The position numbers were made by a program, and so were the translations under genes. A stretch of DNA of 50,187 nucleotides from Candidatus Bathyarchaeota archaeon B24 (GTDB taxonomy: Archaea > Thermoproteota > CALKCG01 > B24), in the NCBI GenBank assembly GCA_001593865.1, contig LUCB01000005.1:79366-129552 (forward strand), read 5' to 3'. Positions 40,946 to 49,622 of this stretch are shown one piece after another; positions within the stretch are counted from its first letter, which is position 1, and every line of letters starts with the position of its first letter. Below the pieces are notes generated by a model that was not told the origin of the DNA, searched no databases, and saw nothing but the letters and a program-made list of their open reading frames with translations.

Positions 40946-42163
40946 ATGCCGGTCAGGATAGGGATAATCGGGAAGACGAACACCGGTAAGACTACGTTCT
41001 TCAACGCTGCAACCCTGTTGAGTGCGCGTATAGGAAAGTTCCCGTTCACAACCAAGACTCCTCAACGCGGCATCGGGTATGCTAAGACCCTATGCGTATG
41101 CAGAGAGCTCGGGGTTAAGGACAACCCGCAGAACTCCGTCTGCATAGAGGGTTGGAGGTTTATACCGGTCGAGCTCGTAGACTTGCCGGGTCTTATAGAG
41201 GGGGCTTGGAAAGGCAGGGGTCTCGGGAACGAGTTCCTATCCGTGGCGGCGCAGGCGGATGCACTCATCCATATGGTAGATGCATCGGGAAGCATAGACT
41301 CTGAGGGCCGTATAGCCGAGCCCGGCACAGGAGACCCGGTTCGGGACTTCTACGACATCGAGAGGGAGATAGTTCTCTGGATGGCTAAGATAATCGAGGG
41401 TAAGAGGAAGTATATCGAGAAGACCATAGAGAGCCGTAGGGATACGCTTAAGGGGGCCCTAGCATCCGTCCTGACGGGGCTTAGGATAGATGAGAGCCAC
41501 GTAGCTCAGGCCTTGGAGGTTTCAGGCATGGCTTCGAAGGCGTTTCACGACTGGTCTAGGGAAGACCTCTTAACGTTCTCGACCGCTCTCAGGAAGATAG
41601 CTAAGCCGACCATAGTCGTAGCCAACAAGATGGATATACCGTTGGCCGAGGATAACTACAAGAGGCTTGTGAACGAGCTTTCACCCATACCCGTCGTACC
41701 CGCCTCGGCCGAGGCTGAGCTTATCCTGAGGAGGGCTGAGAGGAGGGGTTTGATAAGGTACATACCCGGCGAGGAAATATTCGAGGTTAAAGACCCTTCG
41801 AAGCTTAACGAGAAGCAAAAGTGGGCTTTAAACTACATCCAGGAGAGGGTTTTAAATAAATGGTGGAGGACCGGGGTTCAGTTCGCCGTGAACGTCGTCG
41901 TGTTCAAGCTCCTCAGGATGAACGCCGTATACCCGGTCGAGGATGAGAAGAGGCTCACAGACCACCATGGGAACGTGCTTCCCGACGTATACCTTATGCC
42001 TCCGGACGCGACGGTCCTAGACCTGGCAGCCGAGATACACACGGAGCTTGCTAAGACGATGATATATGCCATCGACGCGCGTACAGGCTTGAGGCTACCT
42101 AAAGATTATAAACTCAGGGATAGGGATATCATAAAAATCGTGGCTGCGGCACGTAGAGGATAG
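40946..42163 (+). CDS. OBG/YchF-type GTPase with TGS domain
   Basis: 405 residues. G1 is GKTNTGKTT (9-17), G3 VDLPGLIEG, G4 ANKMD, and G5 SAEAE. A helical insert follows G3, and the C-terminal TGS domain (about 330-400) includes PPDATVLDLAAEIHTELAKT. This is the archaeal/eukaryotic DRG-YchF-like branch of TRAFAC GTPases that act on ribosomes. ATG 40946 has an AT-rich TATA-like ACATATTTTTAAAC about 40 bases upstream. Confidence 0.92.
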   Translation: MPVRIGIIGKTNTGKTTFFNAATLLSARIGKFPFTTKTPQRGIGYAKTLCVCRELGVKDNPQNSVCIEGWRFIPVELVDLPGLIEGAWKGRGLGNEFLSVAAQADALIHMVDASGSIDSEGRIAEPGTGDPVRDFYDIEREIVLWMAKIIEGKRKYIEKTIESRRDTLKGALASVLTGLRIDESHVAQALEVSGMASKAFHDWSREDLLTFSTALRKIAKPTIVVANKMDIPLAEDNYKRLVNELSPIPVVPASAEAELILRRAERRGLIRYIPGEEIFEVKDPSKLNEKQKWALNYIQERVLNKWWRTGVQFAVNVVVFKLLRMNAVYPVEDEKRLTDHHGNVLPDVYLMPPDATVLDLAAEIHTELAKTMIYAIDARTGLRLPKDYKLRDRDIIKIVAAARRG

Positions 42164-42243
42164 CACTATCTGTGTAAAAATTTACCCTAAATATTTCGTT
42201 TAGAAACTTCTCAAAGGTTTAATTAGCTTTATTTAGGTTTAAC

Positions 42244-43020
42244 GTGTATTTTTGGGATGTGGTTTTTACAGAAAATAGGGTGAGGACCGGTATATTAGGT
42301 CTCGATGAGCTCATAGAGGGGGGTTTACCCAGAGGGTTCTGCTACACGGTTATGGGTGGCCCCGGCTCGGGGAAAACTCTCTTCGGGGTTCAATTCCTCT
42401 ACAGCGGAGCTACCCTTTATGGTGAAAACGGTATATATGTCACCTTAGAGGAGCCTCCATACTCGATAGCGAACAACGTCCGCAGGTTTGGCTGGGATCT
42501 CTACAAGCTCGAGGCGGCGAGGAAGCTCGTATTCGTAGACGCTTCTCCTATAAGGGGGCTGGGTAGAGCCGCTCCGTTGTATACGCTTAGGGCTCCCATA
42601 GGCTCCAACGAGTTCAGCATAGACGACATCATAGGTCTCATCGGCGAGGCTAAGCGGAGTATAGACGCCAAACGCTGCGTCATAGACTCTCTAACAGCCT
42701 TAACGGTTCAGTACGATAGCCCGTTCGAGGTCCGGTACAACGTGCTAAGGCTCGTCAAGGCTTTGACAGAGACTGGTCTCACGACCCTGCTGCTTTCAGA
42801 ACTCAGCGAGGAGAGGATTGATGCCCAACGGTTCGGGTTCGAGGCTTTCATAGCTCAAGGCGTGATCGTGCTACATATGATTCGTATAGGCGACTCGATA
42901 AGCCGTGCCTTAGAGGTGCGTAAGATGAGGGGTGTTAAACACCTTCAGAGACTGTGCCCCATGAGGATCACGGATAAGGGTATAGAGGTTTTCCCCGAGG
43001 AGAAGGTCTTCGGTCTTTAA
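42244..43020 (+). CDS. KaiC-like RecA-superfamily ATPase
   Basis: 258 residues with one KaiC/RecA domain. TGILGLDELIEGGLPRG precedes the Walker A GGPGSGKT (38-45); Walker B is RCVIDSLTAL; and YVTLEEPPYSIANN is the KaiC catalytic-Glu region. Single-domain archaeal KaiC proteins are thought to act as signal-linked ATPases or in motility, DNA repair or chemotaxis regulation. GTG start at 42244 after an AT-rich promoter region. The radical SAM gene follows 12 bases after its stop, with GGAGGTG in between, so they form an operon. Confidence 0.88.
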   Translation: MYFWDVVFTENRVRTGILGLDELIEGGLPRGFCYTVMGGPGSGKTLFGVQFLYSGATLYGENGIYVTLEEPPYSIANNVRRFGWDLYKLEAARKLVFVDASPIRGLGRAAPLYTLRAPIGSNEFSIDDIIGLIGEAKRSIDAKRCVIDSLTALTVQYDSPFEVRYNVLRLVKALTETGLTTLLLSELSEERIDAQRFGFEAFIAQGVIVLHMIRIGDSISRALEVRKMRGVKHLQRLCPMRITDKGIEVFPEEKVFGL

Positions 43021-43032
43021 GGAGGTGAAACG

Positions 43033-43962
43033 GTGAAGCCTCAGAGTTTCGTGAAATCTCTTGAAAACTTCTACGTGGTTAAGCCTCTAAACCCGTTCAA
43101 GTCGCGGGTCAAGTACATGACCAGCTTTAAGCTTGCTATAAACCCTTATAGAGGATGCCCGTATAAATGCATATACTGCTACATATACGGCTATACCCGG
43201 ATGTCCGACATCAGATACCCCGCCTCTAGGAAGCTTTTTAAAAGAAGACTTAGACGAGATATCCGGGAGTACGCTAGGCTCGGCCTCCCGAAATACCCTG
43301 TCTATCTATCCCCGAGTTGCGAACCCCTCCACCCCTTCTTGGAAAATAGGTATGGGAACACCCTCTACGCGTTGAGGACCTTGAAAGAAGAGGGTTTCCC
43401 CGTGATCATTTCGACCAAGAACCCGTCTAGGCTTCTTAGAGAGGAGTACCTCGAGGCTTTAGATAGGAAATCGACTACCATACATATCTCGGTTCCATTC
43501 CTTGACAACCGTTTTGAACCCAACGCCTCGTTACCTATAGGCAGGATCTGGGCAGCCTCCAAGCTGGTGAAGGAGGGGCTAACCGTCTACATAAGGGTTG
43601 AACCGATAATACCGTCCTACGGTGCCATAGCAGGGCAGTCGAAGATGGAGCTTAAGACTATAGTTAAAGAAGCTAGGAAGGCGGGTGTGTACGATATAAT
43701 CTCCAAGTGCCTTCTGCTCTCGATAGGGGTTAGCAAGGTCTACCCCAGCTTCTACAAGGAGCTTAAGCCGTATTATCTCAGGCATGGCTACAGCGACGGA
43801 ACGTACTATATGCTAGACTATAACACAAGGATCAGGCTTCTCATGCCGCTTTATAAGGCTTGTAGGAGAAACAACGTCCGGCTCTGGACGCAGATAAACG
43901 ACCTACCGTTCTCCGAGACTCCATCCTGCAACGAGCTAGAAAGCCTCACGTATTTCAGATAA
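43033..43962 (+). CDS. Radical SAM protein, spore photoproduct lyase-like
   Basis: 309 residues. NPYRGCPYKCIYCY carries the C42-x3-C46-x2-C49 cluster motif of the Rv2578c/SplB-like radical SAM group. YLSPSCEPLHP, PVIISTKNPSRLL and the C-terminal RIRLLMPLYKACRRNNVRLW are other family blocks. Members include spore photoproduct lyase, but most are of unknown function. GTG start with GGAGGTG eight bases ahead. Second gene of the operon with the KaiC-like ATPase and next to RNase P RNA. Confidence 0.85.
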   Translation: MKPQSFVKSLENFYVVKPLNPFKSRVKYMTSFKLAINPYRGCPYKCIYCYIYGYTRMSDIRYPASRKLFKRRLRRDIREYARLGLPKYPVYLSPSCEPLHPFLENRYGNTLYALRTLKEEGFPVIISTKNPSRLLREEYLEALDRKSTTIHISVPFLDNRFEPNASLPIGRIWAASKLVKEGLTVYIRVEPIIPSYGAIAGQSKMELKTIVKEARKAGVYDIISKCLLLSIGVSKVYPSFYKELKPYYLRHGYSDGTYYMLDYNTRIRLLMPLYKACRRNNVRLWTQINDLPFSETPSCNELESLTYFR

Positions 43963-44004
43963 CCGACCTAACGCCACCAGCAGAGGAGAAAGATGTTTCC
44001 TTCT

Positions 44005-44330
44005 GGGGTGGGTATGCCGGCCGTAACCCTCCTTCTGTTTTAGGTGGGATCCGACTGACGCGGCATACCGGAGCCTCGGGTGGAGGCTCATAGGCCCCAT
44101 TCGCCTTGACGCCCGCAGGTCGGCAGTTTCACCCTCACACCCCGGCATCGTCAGCGGTTGAACCGCATATCATCCACACCCGCCGGGGGGAGGTGTCTTT
44201 TCTGCGCCGGAGCCGAGGCTCTCGCCCCCCACGTCGCCGTGGTGCGGCTCCACCTGCGTGGAGGAGTTTCCTCCAGACACCTGGATTAAACCCAGGTGCC
44301 CGGAAACCCACCCACCGGCTTACCCACCCC
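44005..44330 (-). ncRNA. rnpB: RNase P RNA
   Basis: About 326 nucleotides read leftward. The ends form the P1 helix: GGGGTGGGTAAGCCGG at 44330-44315 pairs with CCGGCATACCCACCCC at 44020-44005 except for one A-A mismatch. Inside are the universally conserved segments: GGAGGAAACTCC (CR-I), GTGAAACTGCCGACC then GTCAAGGCGAATGGGG (CR-II/III region) and ACAGAAGGAGGGTTA (CR-V). The RNA is the catalytic part of the ribonucleoprotein that matures the 5' ends of tRNAs. Not an SRP RNA: the SRP tetraloop and Alu motifs are missing. No protein gene lies here. Confidence 0.92.
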
Positions 44331-44352
44331 GTTATCGATAGGGATTGCTGGG

Positions 44353-44361
44353 TTATATAAA
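44353..44361 (-). promoter_or_regulatory. TATA box of RNase P RNA
   Basis: TTTATATAA on the minus strand, centred 26-27 bases upstream of the predicted 5' end at 44330. This is the ideal archaeal spacing and independently supports the 5' end derived from the P1 helix. Confidence 0.75.
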
Positions 44362-44394
44362 GGTAAAGAAAAATAGGTTTGGAAGAATGTGTGG

Positions 44395-44946
44395 CTACTT
44401 CTTGAGTAGTTTGATGAACTCTCTCATGAAAGCCGGGAGGTCTGGCCATGCCCTGCTTGTCACGAGGTTTCCGTCTACGACTACCTCCTGGTCGAGGTAC
44501 ACCCCGCCCGCGGATTCTATGTCCGCCTTGAGAACTCCATAGGCTGTGAGCCTTCTACCCTTGACAAGCCCATACGCGGTCAAGACTAGGGGGCCGTGGC
44601 ATATGGCGGCGACGGGTTTACCTTTTTCGAAGAAATGCCTTACTATGGGCTCAAGCTCGGTATGTGTCCTTATGTACTCAGGCGCCCTCCCACCTGGGAT
44701 GATCAAGCCGTCGTAATCCCCAGGTTTAACCTCTTTAAAACTCAGGTCGACCCAGATAAACCTATAGCCCGGCTTCTCGGTGTATGTTTCTATCCCGGGT
44801 TCAAAATCATGGACGACGGTGAGCAGAGGCTTCTTACTCGGAGCCGCCACGTGAACCTCGAACCCCTCCTCCTTCAGCCTCCAGTAGGGATAGAATATCT
44901 CCTGAGCCTCTACAGCGTCGCCTGCCGCTATCAGAACTTTAACCAA
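44395..44946 (-). CDS. DJ-1/PfpI family protein
   Basis: 183 residues. GLIIPGGRAPEYIR and VAAICHGPLVLT carry the nucleophile-elbow Cys and neighbouring His of the PfpI/YhbO type, and DQEVVVDGNLVTSRAWPDLP is the C-terminal family block. Members act as proteases or as deglycases/glyoxalases protecting against reactive aldehydes. ATG near 44946. Stop lies about 60 bases before RNase P RNA on the same strand. A T-rich region follows. Confidence 0.9.
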   Translation of the reverse strand: MVKVLIAAGDAVEAQEIFYPYWRLKEEGFEVHVAAPSKKPLLTVVHDFEPGIETYTEKPGYRFIWVDLSFKEVKPGDYDGLIIPGGRAPEYIRTHTELEPIVRHFFEKGKPVAAICHGPLVLTAYGLVKGRRLTAYGVLKADIESAGGVYLDQEVVVDGNLVTSRAWPDLPAFMREFIKLLKK

Positions 44947-44998
44947 TAAACATCACCGCGAATAAATATCGTACATTTTTTGTTAAATCTTTTACCGT

Positions 44999-46375
44999 TT
45001 AGGGTAAGACCTTACCTGGATTTAGTATACCGTTTGGGTCGAACAGCCGTTTGATCCCCCTCATGAGCGTTACGTGGGTCTGGCTCATATACTTCGCGGC
45101 GCTACCTATCCTAACGGCTCCTACACCGTGCTCACCTGTTATCGTCCCACCCAGTTTGACGGCCACATCGTATATCTCCTGTCTGACCCTATCATAGTCC
45201 TCCATGCTCCACCCCTCCTCCTTCATTATGTGGACGTGTATGTTTCCGTCACCAGCGTGGCCGTAGGCCGGTAGATAGGTTCCGTAACGCTCGGCTATAT
45301 GCTCTACCTCGTCCATGAAAGCCCCTATGGAGGCCGGTGGAACCGTTGCGTCTAGAATATCCACCATATCCGGCTTAAGCGCCGTATAGATCTCGCTACG
45401 GATTTTAAGGATCCTATCCTGCTCCTCCCTGCTTTCGGCCAGCAACGGTTCGAGAGAGCCTAACTTCTCGCAGAGAGACAGAATCCTCTCGCACTGGGCG
45501 TAAAGCGCCTCTTCAGACGGTTCAGCTAAGACAAGTATGAGAAAGCTTTCTCCGACTTTACACGGCCACTCTAGACCCAGGTGTTGCGCAGACCTCTCTA
45601 TAGGAGCCTTCTCGACATATTCCAAGGCAAGCGGTAGTATGCCTGCTTGGAGGATCCTCGGGACAGCCTTAACGGCGGTGCTCCGTTTCTCGAACGGTAT
45701 TATCAAGGTCGCCGTAGCCGGGAGCCTCGGGTAAAGCCTTATCCAAGCCTTCGTTATGACGGCTAGCGTACCCTCGCTCCCGATTATGAGCTGCATCAGG
45801 TCGTAGCCTAGGTTATCCTTCATAAGCTTACCTCCGAGCCTCAGCACCTCACCAGTAGCCAAGACCACCTCTAAACCCCTCACATAGTTCCTGATAACCC
45901 CTGTCTTAACCGCCCTGGCTCCACCTGCGTTACACGCTATGAGACCACCTATCTGAGCTCCCTCATCACCCGGATGGGGTGGGAAGAAGAGCCCAGCCTT
46001 CTCTGAGGCCTTTATCAGGTCTCCTAGGGTTGCACCGGCCTCAGCTTCGGCCATGATGTTCTCCCGGTCGACCGTTATCTTGTTCATCCTCTCCAAGGAT
46101 AAGACGATGCCGTCGAGGGTGGGTATGCATCCTCCTACGAGACCGGTCCCTCCTCCTCTGGGAAACACGGGTATCCTATGTTCGTTCGCATACCTTAAGA
46201 CCTCTGAGACCTCCTCCACCGAGCCAGGTTTGACGACGACCACGTCTCTAGATGGGATAGGTCTTATAGGCGGAGGAGTCTCATCTAGGAGGTATCCGGC
46301 TGTGACATCTCTACCGTAGATAACCCAGTCACGCCCGACTATCTTCCTAAGCTCTTCAACAGTTTCTTCATCCAT
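44999..46375 (-). CDS. FAD-linked 2-hydroxyacid dehydrogenase (GlcD/D-lactate type)
   Basis: 458 residues. PRGGGTGLVGGCIPTLDGI (about 73-91) is the PCMH FAD-binding loop; GLIACNAGGARAVKTGVIRN and GSEGTLAVITKAWIRL follow; the C-terminal half has GHAGDGNIHVHI (metal-binding His) and GTITGEHGVGAVR. Members oxidise lactate, glycolate or D-2-hydroxyglutarate. Its ATG overlaps the etfA stop by 8 bases, so the electron acceptor is probably EtfAB. The same arrangement occurs in the lactate dehydrogenase/Etf complex that couples lactate oxidation to NAD and ferredoxin. Confidence 0.9.
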   Translation of the reverse strand: MDEETVEELRKIVGRDWVIYGRDVTAGYLLDETPPPIRPIPSRDVVVVKPGSVEEVSEVLRYANEHRIPVFPRGGGTGLVGGCIPTLDGIVLSLERMNKITVDRENIMAEAEAGATLGDLIKASEKAGLFFPPHPGDEGAQIGGLIACNAGGARAVKTGVIRNYVRGLEVVLATGEVLRLGGKLMKDNLGYDLMQLIIGSEGTLAVITKAWIRLYPRLPATATLIIPFEKRSTAVKAVPRILQAGILPLALEYVEKAPIERSAQHLGLEWPCKVGESFLILVLAEPSEEALYAQCERILSLCEKLGSLEPLLAESREEQDRILKIRSEIYTALKPDMVDILDATVPPASIGAFMDEVEHIAERYGTYLPAYGHAGDGNIHVHIMKEEGWSMEDYDRVRQEIYDVAVKLGGTITGEHGVGAVRIGSAAKYMSQTHVTLMRGIKRLFDPNGILNPGKVLP

Positions 46376-47372
46376 CTACCGATCCTCCCTTAATTCTCTT
46401 CAAGGCTTCGATAAGTTTTGGCACGACCTCGTATAAATCTCCTACCACCCCGTAGTCTGCGACCCTAAATATGGGGGCTGAGGGGTCTATGTTTATCGCC
46501 ACTATCACGTCGGACCCCCTCATACCCGCCAAGTGCTGAGGCGAGCCTGAAATGCCGCAAGCCACATAGAGCCTAGGCTTAACCGTGTTACCGCTGAAAC
46601 CCACTTGGTAATCTTTAGATATCCACCCCTCGTCTACCAGGGGTCTGCTAACCCCTAGGACACCGCCCAGCAACGACGCGAGCTCCTCGAGTAGCTTCAA
46701 GTCCTCCTTACGCTTTAGCCCTCTACCTCCGGCGACGATCACATCTGCGTCGGCTAGATTCACCCTCCTAGCAGAGACCTTACCTAGAAACCTTAAACCG
46801 GTCTCCAAAGCTTCGCCGGGCCGTTTTTCCACGACCACCCCCCTCCTCGAGGTGTCTCTTTTAGGGGCTTTCATAACCCTGTATCTCACGGTGGCCATGA
46901 TAGGTCTACTTCTAGTCTTGATGTGCGCTAGTATGTTGCCTGTGAAGGCCGGCCTTATCTGGATGAGTTCTCCATCCTTGTCGACTTGAAGGTCTATACA
47001 GTCCGCCGTAAGCCCCGTGTTTAAAGCCGCCGCCACCCTGGGGGCTAGGCTTCTGCCGAGCGGAGTAGCGCCGACTAGAAAAACAAGCGGCTCAGTCTCC
47101 CTAACCAGCTTCACGAGCACATGCTTGTATCTGACGACGTCGAACACCTCGAGCGTCGGATGGTCGTATAGGAACACCCTATCGGCTCCGTAGTATACGA
47201 GCTCCTCAGCCTGCCTCTTAACACGGTGCCCTAGGAGCACGCTCCAAAGCTCCACCCCCAGCCTATCGGCTATCTCCCTACCCTTACCTAGGAGCTCGAA
47301 CGAAACTGGATGGATAACTCCGTTCTCATGCTCGGCGTATACGAGTACTCCTCCCTTAGCCGACGTGCTCAA
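46368..47372 (-). CDS. etfA: Electron transfer flavoprotein subunit alpha
   Basis: 334 residues. The C-terminal FAD-binding half is clear: VAGGRGLKRKEDL, GVSRPLVDEGW, ACGISGSPQHLAGM and INIDPSAPIFRVADYGVVGD. TTG start overlapping the etfB stop by 4 bases (TTGA). No N-terminal ferredoxin domain, unlike some bifurcating homologs. Binds FAD and passes electrons from the partner dehydrogenase to the next carrier. Confidence 0.92.
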   Translation of the reverse strand: MSTSAKGGVLVYAEHENGVIHPVSFELLGKGREIADRLGVELWSVLLGHRVKRQAEELVYYGADRVFLYDHPTLEVFDVVRYKHVLVKLVRETEPLVFLVGATPLGRSLAPRVAAALNTGLTADCIDLQVDKDGELIQIRPAFTGNILAHIKTRSRPIMATVRYRVMKAPKRDTSRRGVVVEKRPGEALETGLRFLGKVSARRVNLADADVIVAGGRGLKRKEDLKLLEELASLLGGVLGVSRPLVDEGWISKDYQVGFSGNTVKPRLYVACGISGSPQHLAGMRGSDVIVAINIDPSAPIFRVADYGVVGDLYEVVPKLIEALKRIKGGSVDG

Positions 47373-48157
47373 GGTATAAACCCCTCCTTGCGTAAAGCCT
47401 CTATAAGCCTCTCGACGGCGTCTTCACCCCTGAATATGATACCTCTCCTACCCTCCTCCGAAGGTATCGTTATCCTGGTGACCAATGTCATCGAGCCCTG
47501 AAGCCCAAACCTGCAGGTCTCACCGTAGCCCGCTAAGCTGTCGGCGTCCCAAACCTCCACCTTAGCCCTCCTGGCTTTGAGCACGTCGCGAAGGGTTGGG
47601 ATCCTAGGTGTGTTTATATCCTTAGTCACCGTTATCAACGCCGGTAGCGTAACCTCGAACAGGTATTTGTCACCCATATCCGAGACCACGAGGATCCTAT
47701 CCTCCGAGACCTCCCTAACCTCGCATACATACGCCACGTGGGGGATCCCGAGGTGCTCGGCAACCTCTGGACCCACCTGACCCGTATCACCGTCTACGGT
47801 TTTCTCACCGCACACTATGAGGTCGAACGAGCCTAGCTTCCTTATGGCGGTCGCCAGGGTGTAGGAGGTGGCTAACGTATCGGCTCCGGCGAACCGTTTA
47901 TCGGTTAAGAGTATAGCCCTATCGGCTCCCCTGGCTAGGGCGTCTCTCAGGCTCGACTCCGCCTGAGGAGGTCCCATGCTTATGACGGTTACTCTACCGC
48001 CTAGCTTCTCCTTAAGCCGGACGGCCGTTTCCAATGCGTTCAGGTCGAACGGGTTTGTCTCGGCGGGCGCTGAACTCCGGTCGACCCTACCCGTCTCTAC
48101 GTCAAACCTCACCTTCTCGATGTCGGGAACCTGTTTGATGAGCACGACTATGTGCAG
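47369..48157 (-). CDS. etfB: Electron transfer flavoprotein subunit beta
   Basis: 262 residues if translation begins at CTG 48157. The frame then starts L-HIVVLIKQVPD, the normal first strand of EtfB; using the GTG at 48145 would leave only MLIKQVPD. GGAGGG at 48170-48165 lies seven bases before the CTG but 19 before the GTG. Family blocks are ETNPFDLNALETAVRLKE, VCGEKTVDGDTGQVGPEVAEHL and ITVTKDINTPRIPT. It binds AMP or FAD at the subunit interface. First gene of etfB-etfA-glcD. Confidence 0.9.
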   Translation of the reverse strand: MHIVVLIKQVPDIEKVRFDVETGRVDRSSAPAETNPFDLNALETAVRLKEKLGGRVTVISMGPPQAESSLRDALARGADRAILLTDKRFAGADTLATSYTLATAIRKLGSFDLIVCGEKTVDGDTGQVGPEVAEHLGIPHVAYVCEVREVSEDRILVVSDMGDKYLFEVTLPALITVTKDINTPRIPTLRDVLKARRAKVEVWDADSLAGYGETCRFGLQGSMTLVTRITIPSEEGRRGIIFRGEDAVERLIEALRKEGFIP

Positions 48158-48274
48158 AGCTCAACCCTCCCAGTAGCATAAGGTTAAACCTTGGAGGGTT
48201 CAAAAATCTATCTCCTACGTGAAACTTAACCTTTTATGTGTAAGCGACTGTTACCTAAGGCTGGGTAGATTCAG

Positions 48275-49606
48275 TTGTCAGGTTTATGGACTCCAGGCTT
48301 GGACGAGTTCAGAAGCTTGCTTAAACTCGAGCTTACTCAGATGTATGAGGAGGGTTTCGATGTCGAAGAATTCTTGAAAGATCCAAGGCTTATCGACGAG
48401 ATGGGGTTGAACGAGCTTGACGAGCTTTACCGTAAGCTCAAACACGTTCCTACTAGGAGAGGCTATCCCTATACCGAGCCTACAGACCTAGACGGTATAA
48501 GAGGTTTGAGAATTAGAGGACCTAGGAGGCTCGAGCTGGGCTATTCCAGAGAGATGCTTAAAGACCGTGTAGCCGGGGCTTGGCTCGGTAGATGTATCGG
48601 ATGCCTCATTGGTAAACCCGTCGAAGGCTTTGACAGAGGCTTGATAGAGAGATACCTTAAGGCCGCCGGCGAGTATCCGCCAAGAGGCTATTTGCCGGCT
48701 TTGGATAAGGTGGTCGAAGGGCTACCGAGCGACTTCTCGGAGAGCAGGAGGGGGATGCTGAGGGGGAGTATAGACTGTATGCCTAGGGACGACGATATAG
48801 ACTACACGATCCTTAACCTGCATGTGTTGGAGACCTACGGCTTCGATTTCACGACGGAGGATGTCGGGCTTGAATGGCTCAGCCATCTACCGTATAAAGC
48901 CACCTACACGGCTGAGAGAGCGGCGTATAGAAACTTGGTCTTAGGTCTAAAGCCTCCTGAAACAGCCGTCTACATGAACCCTTACAGGGAGTGGATAGGC
49001 GCCCAGATCAGGGCGGACCTTTGGGGCTACGTCGCACCTGGTCTTGTCGAGTACGCGGCCAGTATGGCTTATAGAGACGCTGCGTTAAGCCATGTGAAAA
49101 ACGGTGTGTACGGAGAAATGTTTATAGCAGCTACTGTTTCAGCAGCCTTCGCGGTAGATGATGTCGAGGAGGCTCTGAAAATAGGTTTAACGGAGATCCC
49201 GAGCTCCTCGAGGCTCGCCGAGGTCGTGGAGAACACTATGAAATGGTCTAAAGCCGACGGATACTGGGGTGAGACGTGGGAAAGGGTTATGGAAGTCTAC
49301 GGCAGGTACCATAGGGTTCACGTGTTAAACAACGCTGCCATGGTCGTCCTATCGCTTATGCATGGGGGAGGGGACTTCGTGAAATCGGTCGGCATATCCG
49401 TCATGTGCGGCCTAGACACCGACTGCAACTGCGCGACGGTCGGATCGATACTAGGGGCTTTAAAGGGGTTGAAGAGCATACCCGATAGGCTTGTTAAGCC
49501 TCTGAACGATAGGGTTCGAAGCATGGTCGCTGGCTTCGACGGTTCAAGCATAACCGAGTTAGCCCGCAGGACCTTAAAATTGGCCATTAAAAAGTTGAGT
49601 ACATAA
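48275..49606 (+). CDS. ADP-ribosylglycohydrolase (DraG)-like protein
   Basis: 443 residues. The first ~85 are a helical extension (LDEFRSLLKLELTQMYEEGF). The core begins with RVAGAWLGRCIGCLIGKPVEG; metal-binding acids lie in CMPRDDDIDY and C-terminal GLDTDCNCATVGSILGAL. In ADP-ribosylarginine hydrolases the C-terminal motif is D-T-D-T, while DTDCN as here is seen in the branch often placed in carbohydrate clusters, so another glycosidic substrate is possible. No DraT partner is nearby. TTG start. Confidence 0.84.
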   Translation: MSGLWTPGLDEFRSLLKLELTQMYEEGFDVEEFLKDPRLIDEMGLNELDELYRKLKHVPTRRGYPYTEPTDLDGIRGLRIRGPRRLELGYSREMLKDRVAGAWLGRCIGCLIGKPVEGFDRGLIERYLKAAGEYPPRGYLPALDKVVEGLPSDFSESRRGMLRGSIDCMPRDDDIDYTILNLHVLETYGFDFTTEDVGLEWLSHLPYKATYTAERAAYRNLVLGLKPPETAVYMNPYREWIGAQIRADLWGYVAPGLVEYAASMAYRDAALSHVKNGVYGEMFIAATVSAAFAVDDVEEALKIGLTEIPSSSRLAEVVENTMKWSKADGYWGETWERVMEVYGRYHRVHVLNNAAMVVLSLMHGGGDFVKSVGISVMCGLDTDCNCATVGSILGALKGLKSIPDRLVKPLNDRVRSMVAGFDGSSITELARRTLKLAIKKLST

Positions 49607-49622
49607 AAGATTCCTTGAAAGT

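Noticed and set aside
44003-44340. SRP RNA
   Set aside because: The expected SRP core motifs are missing, while the universal RNase P segments CR-I and CR-V are present.
43936-44449. Several open frames over the RNase P RNA locus
   Set aside because: They cover a structural RNA with conserved cores; none has a ribosome binding site or family similarity.
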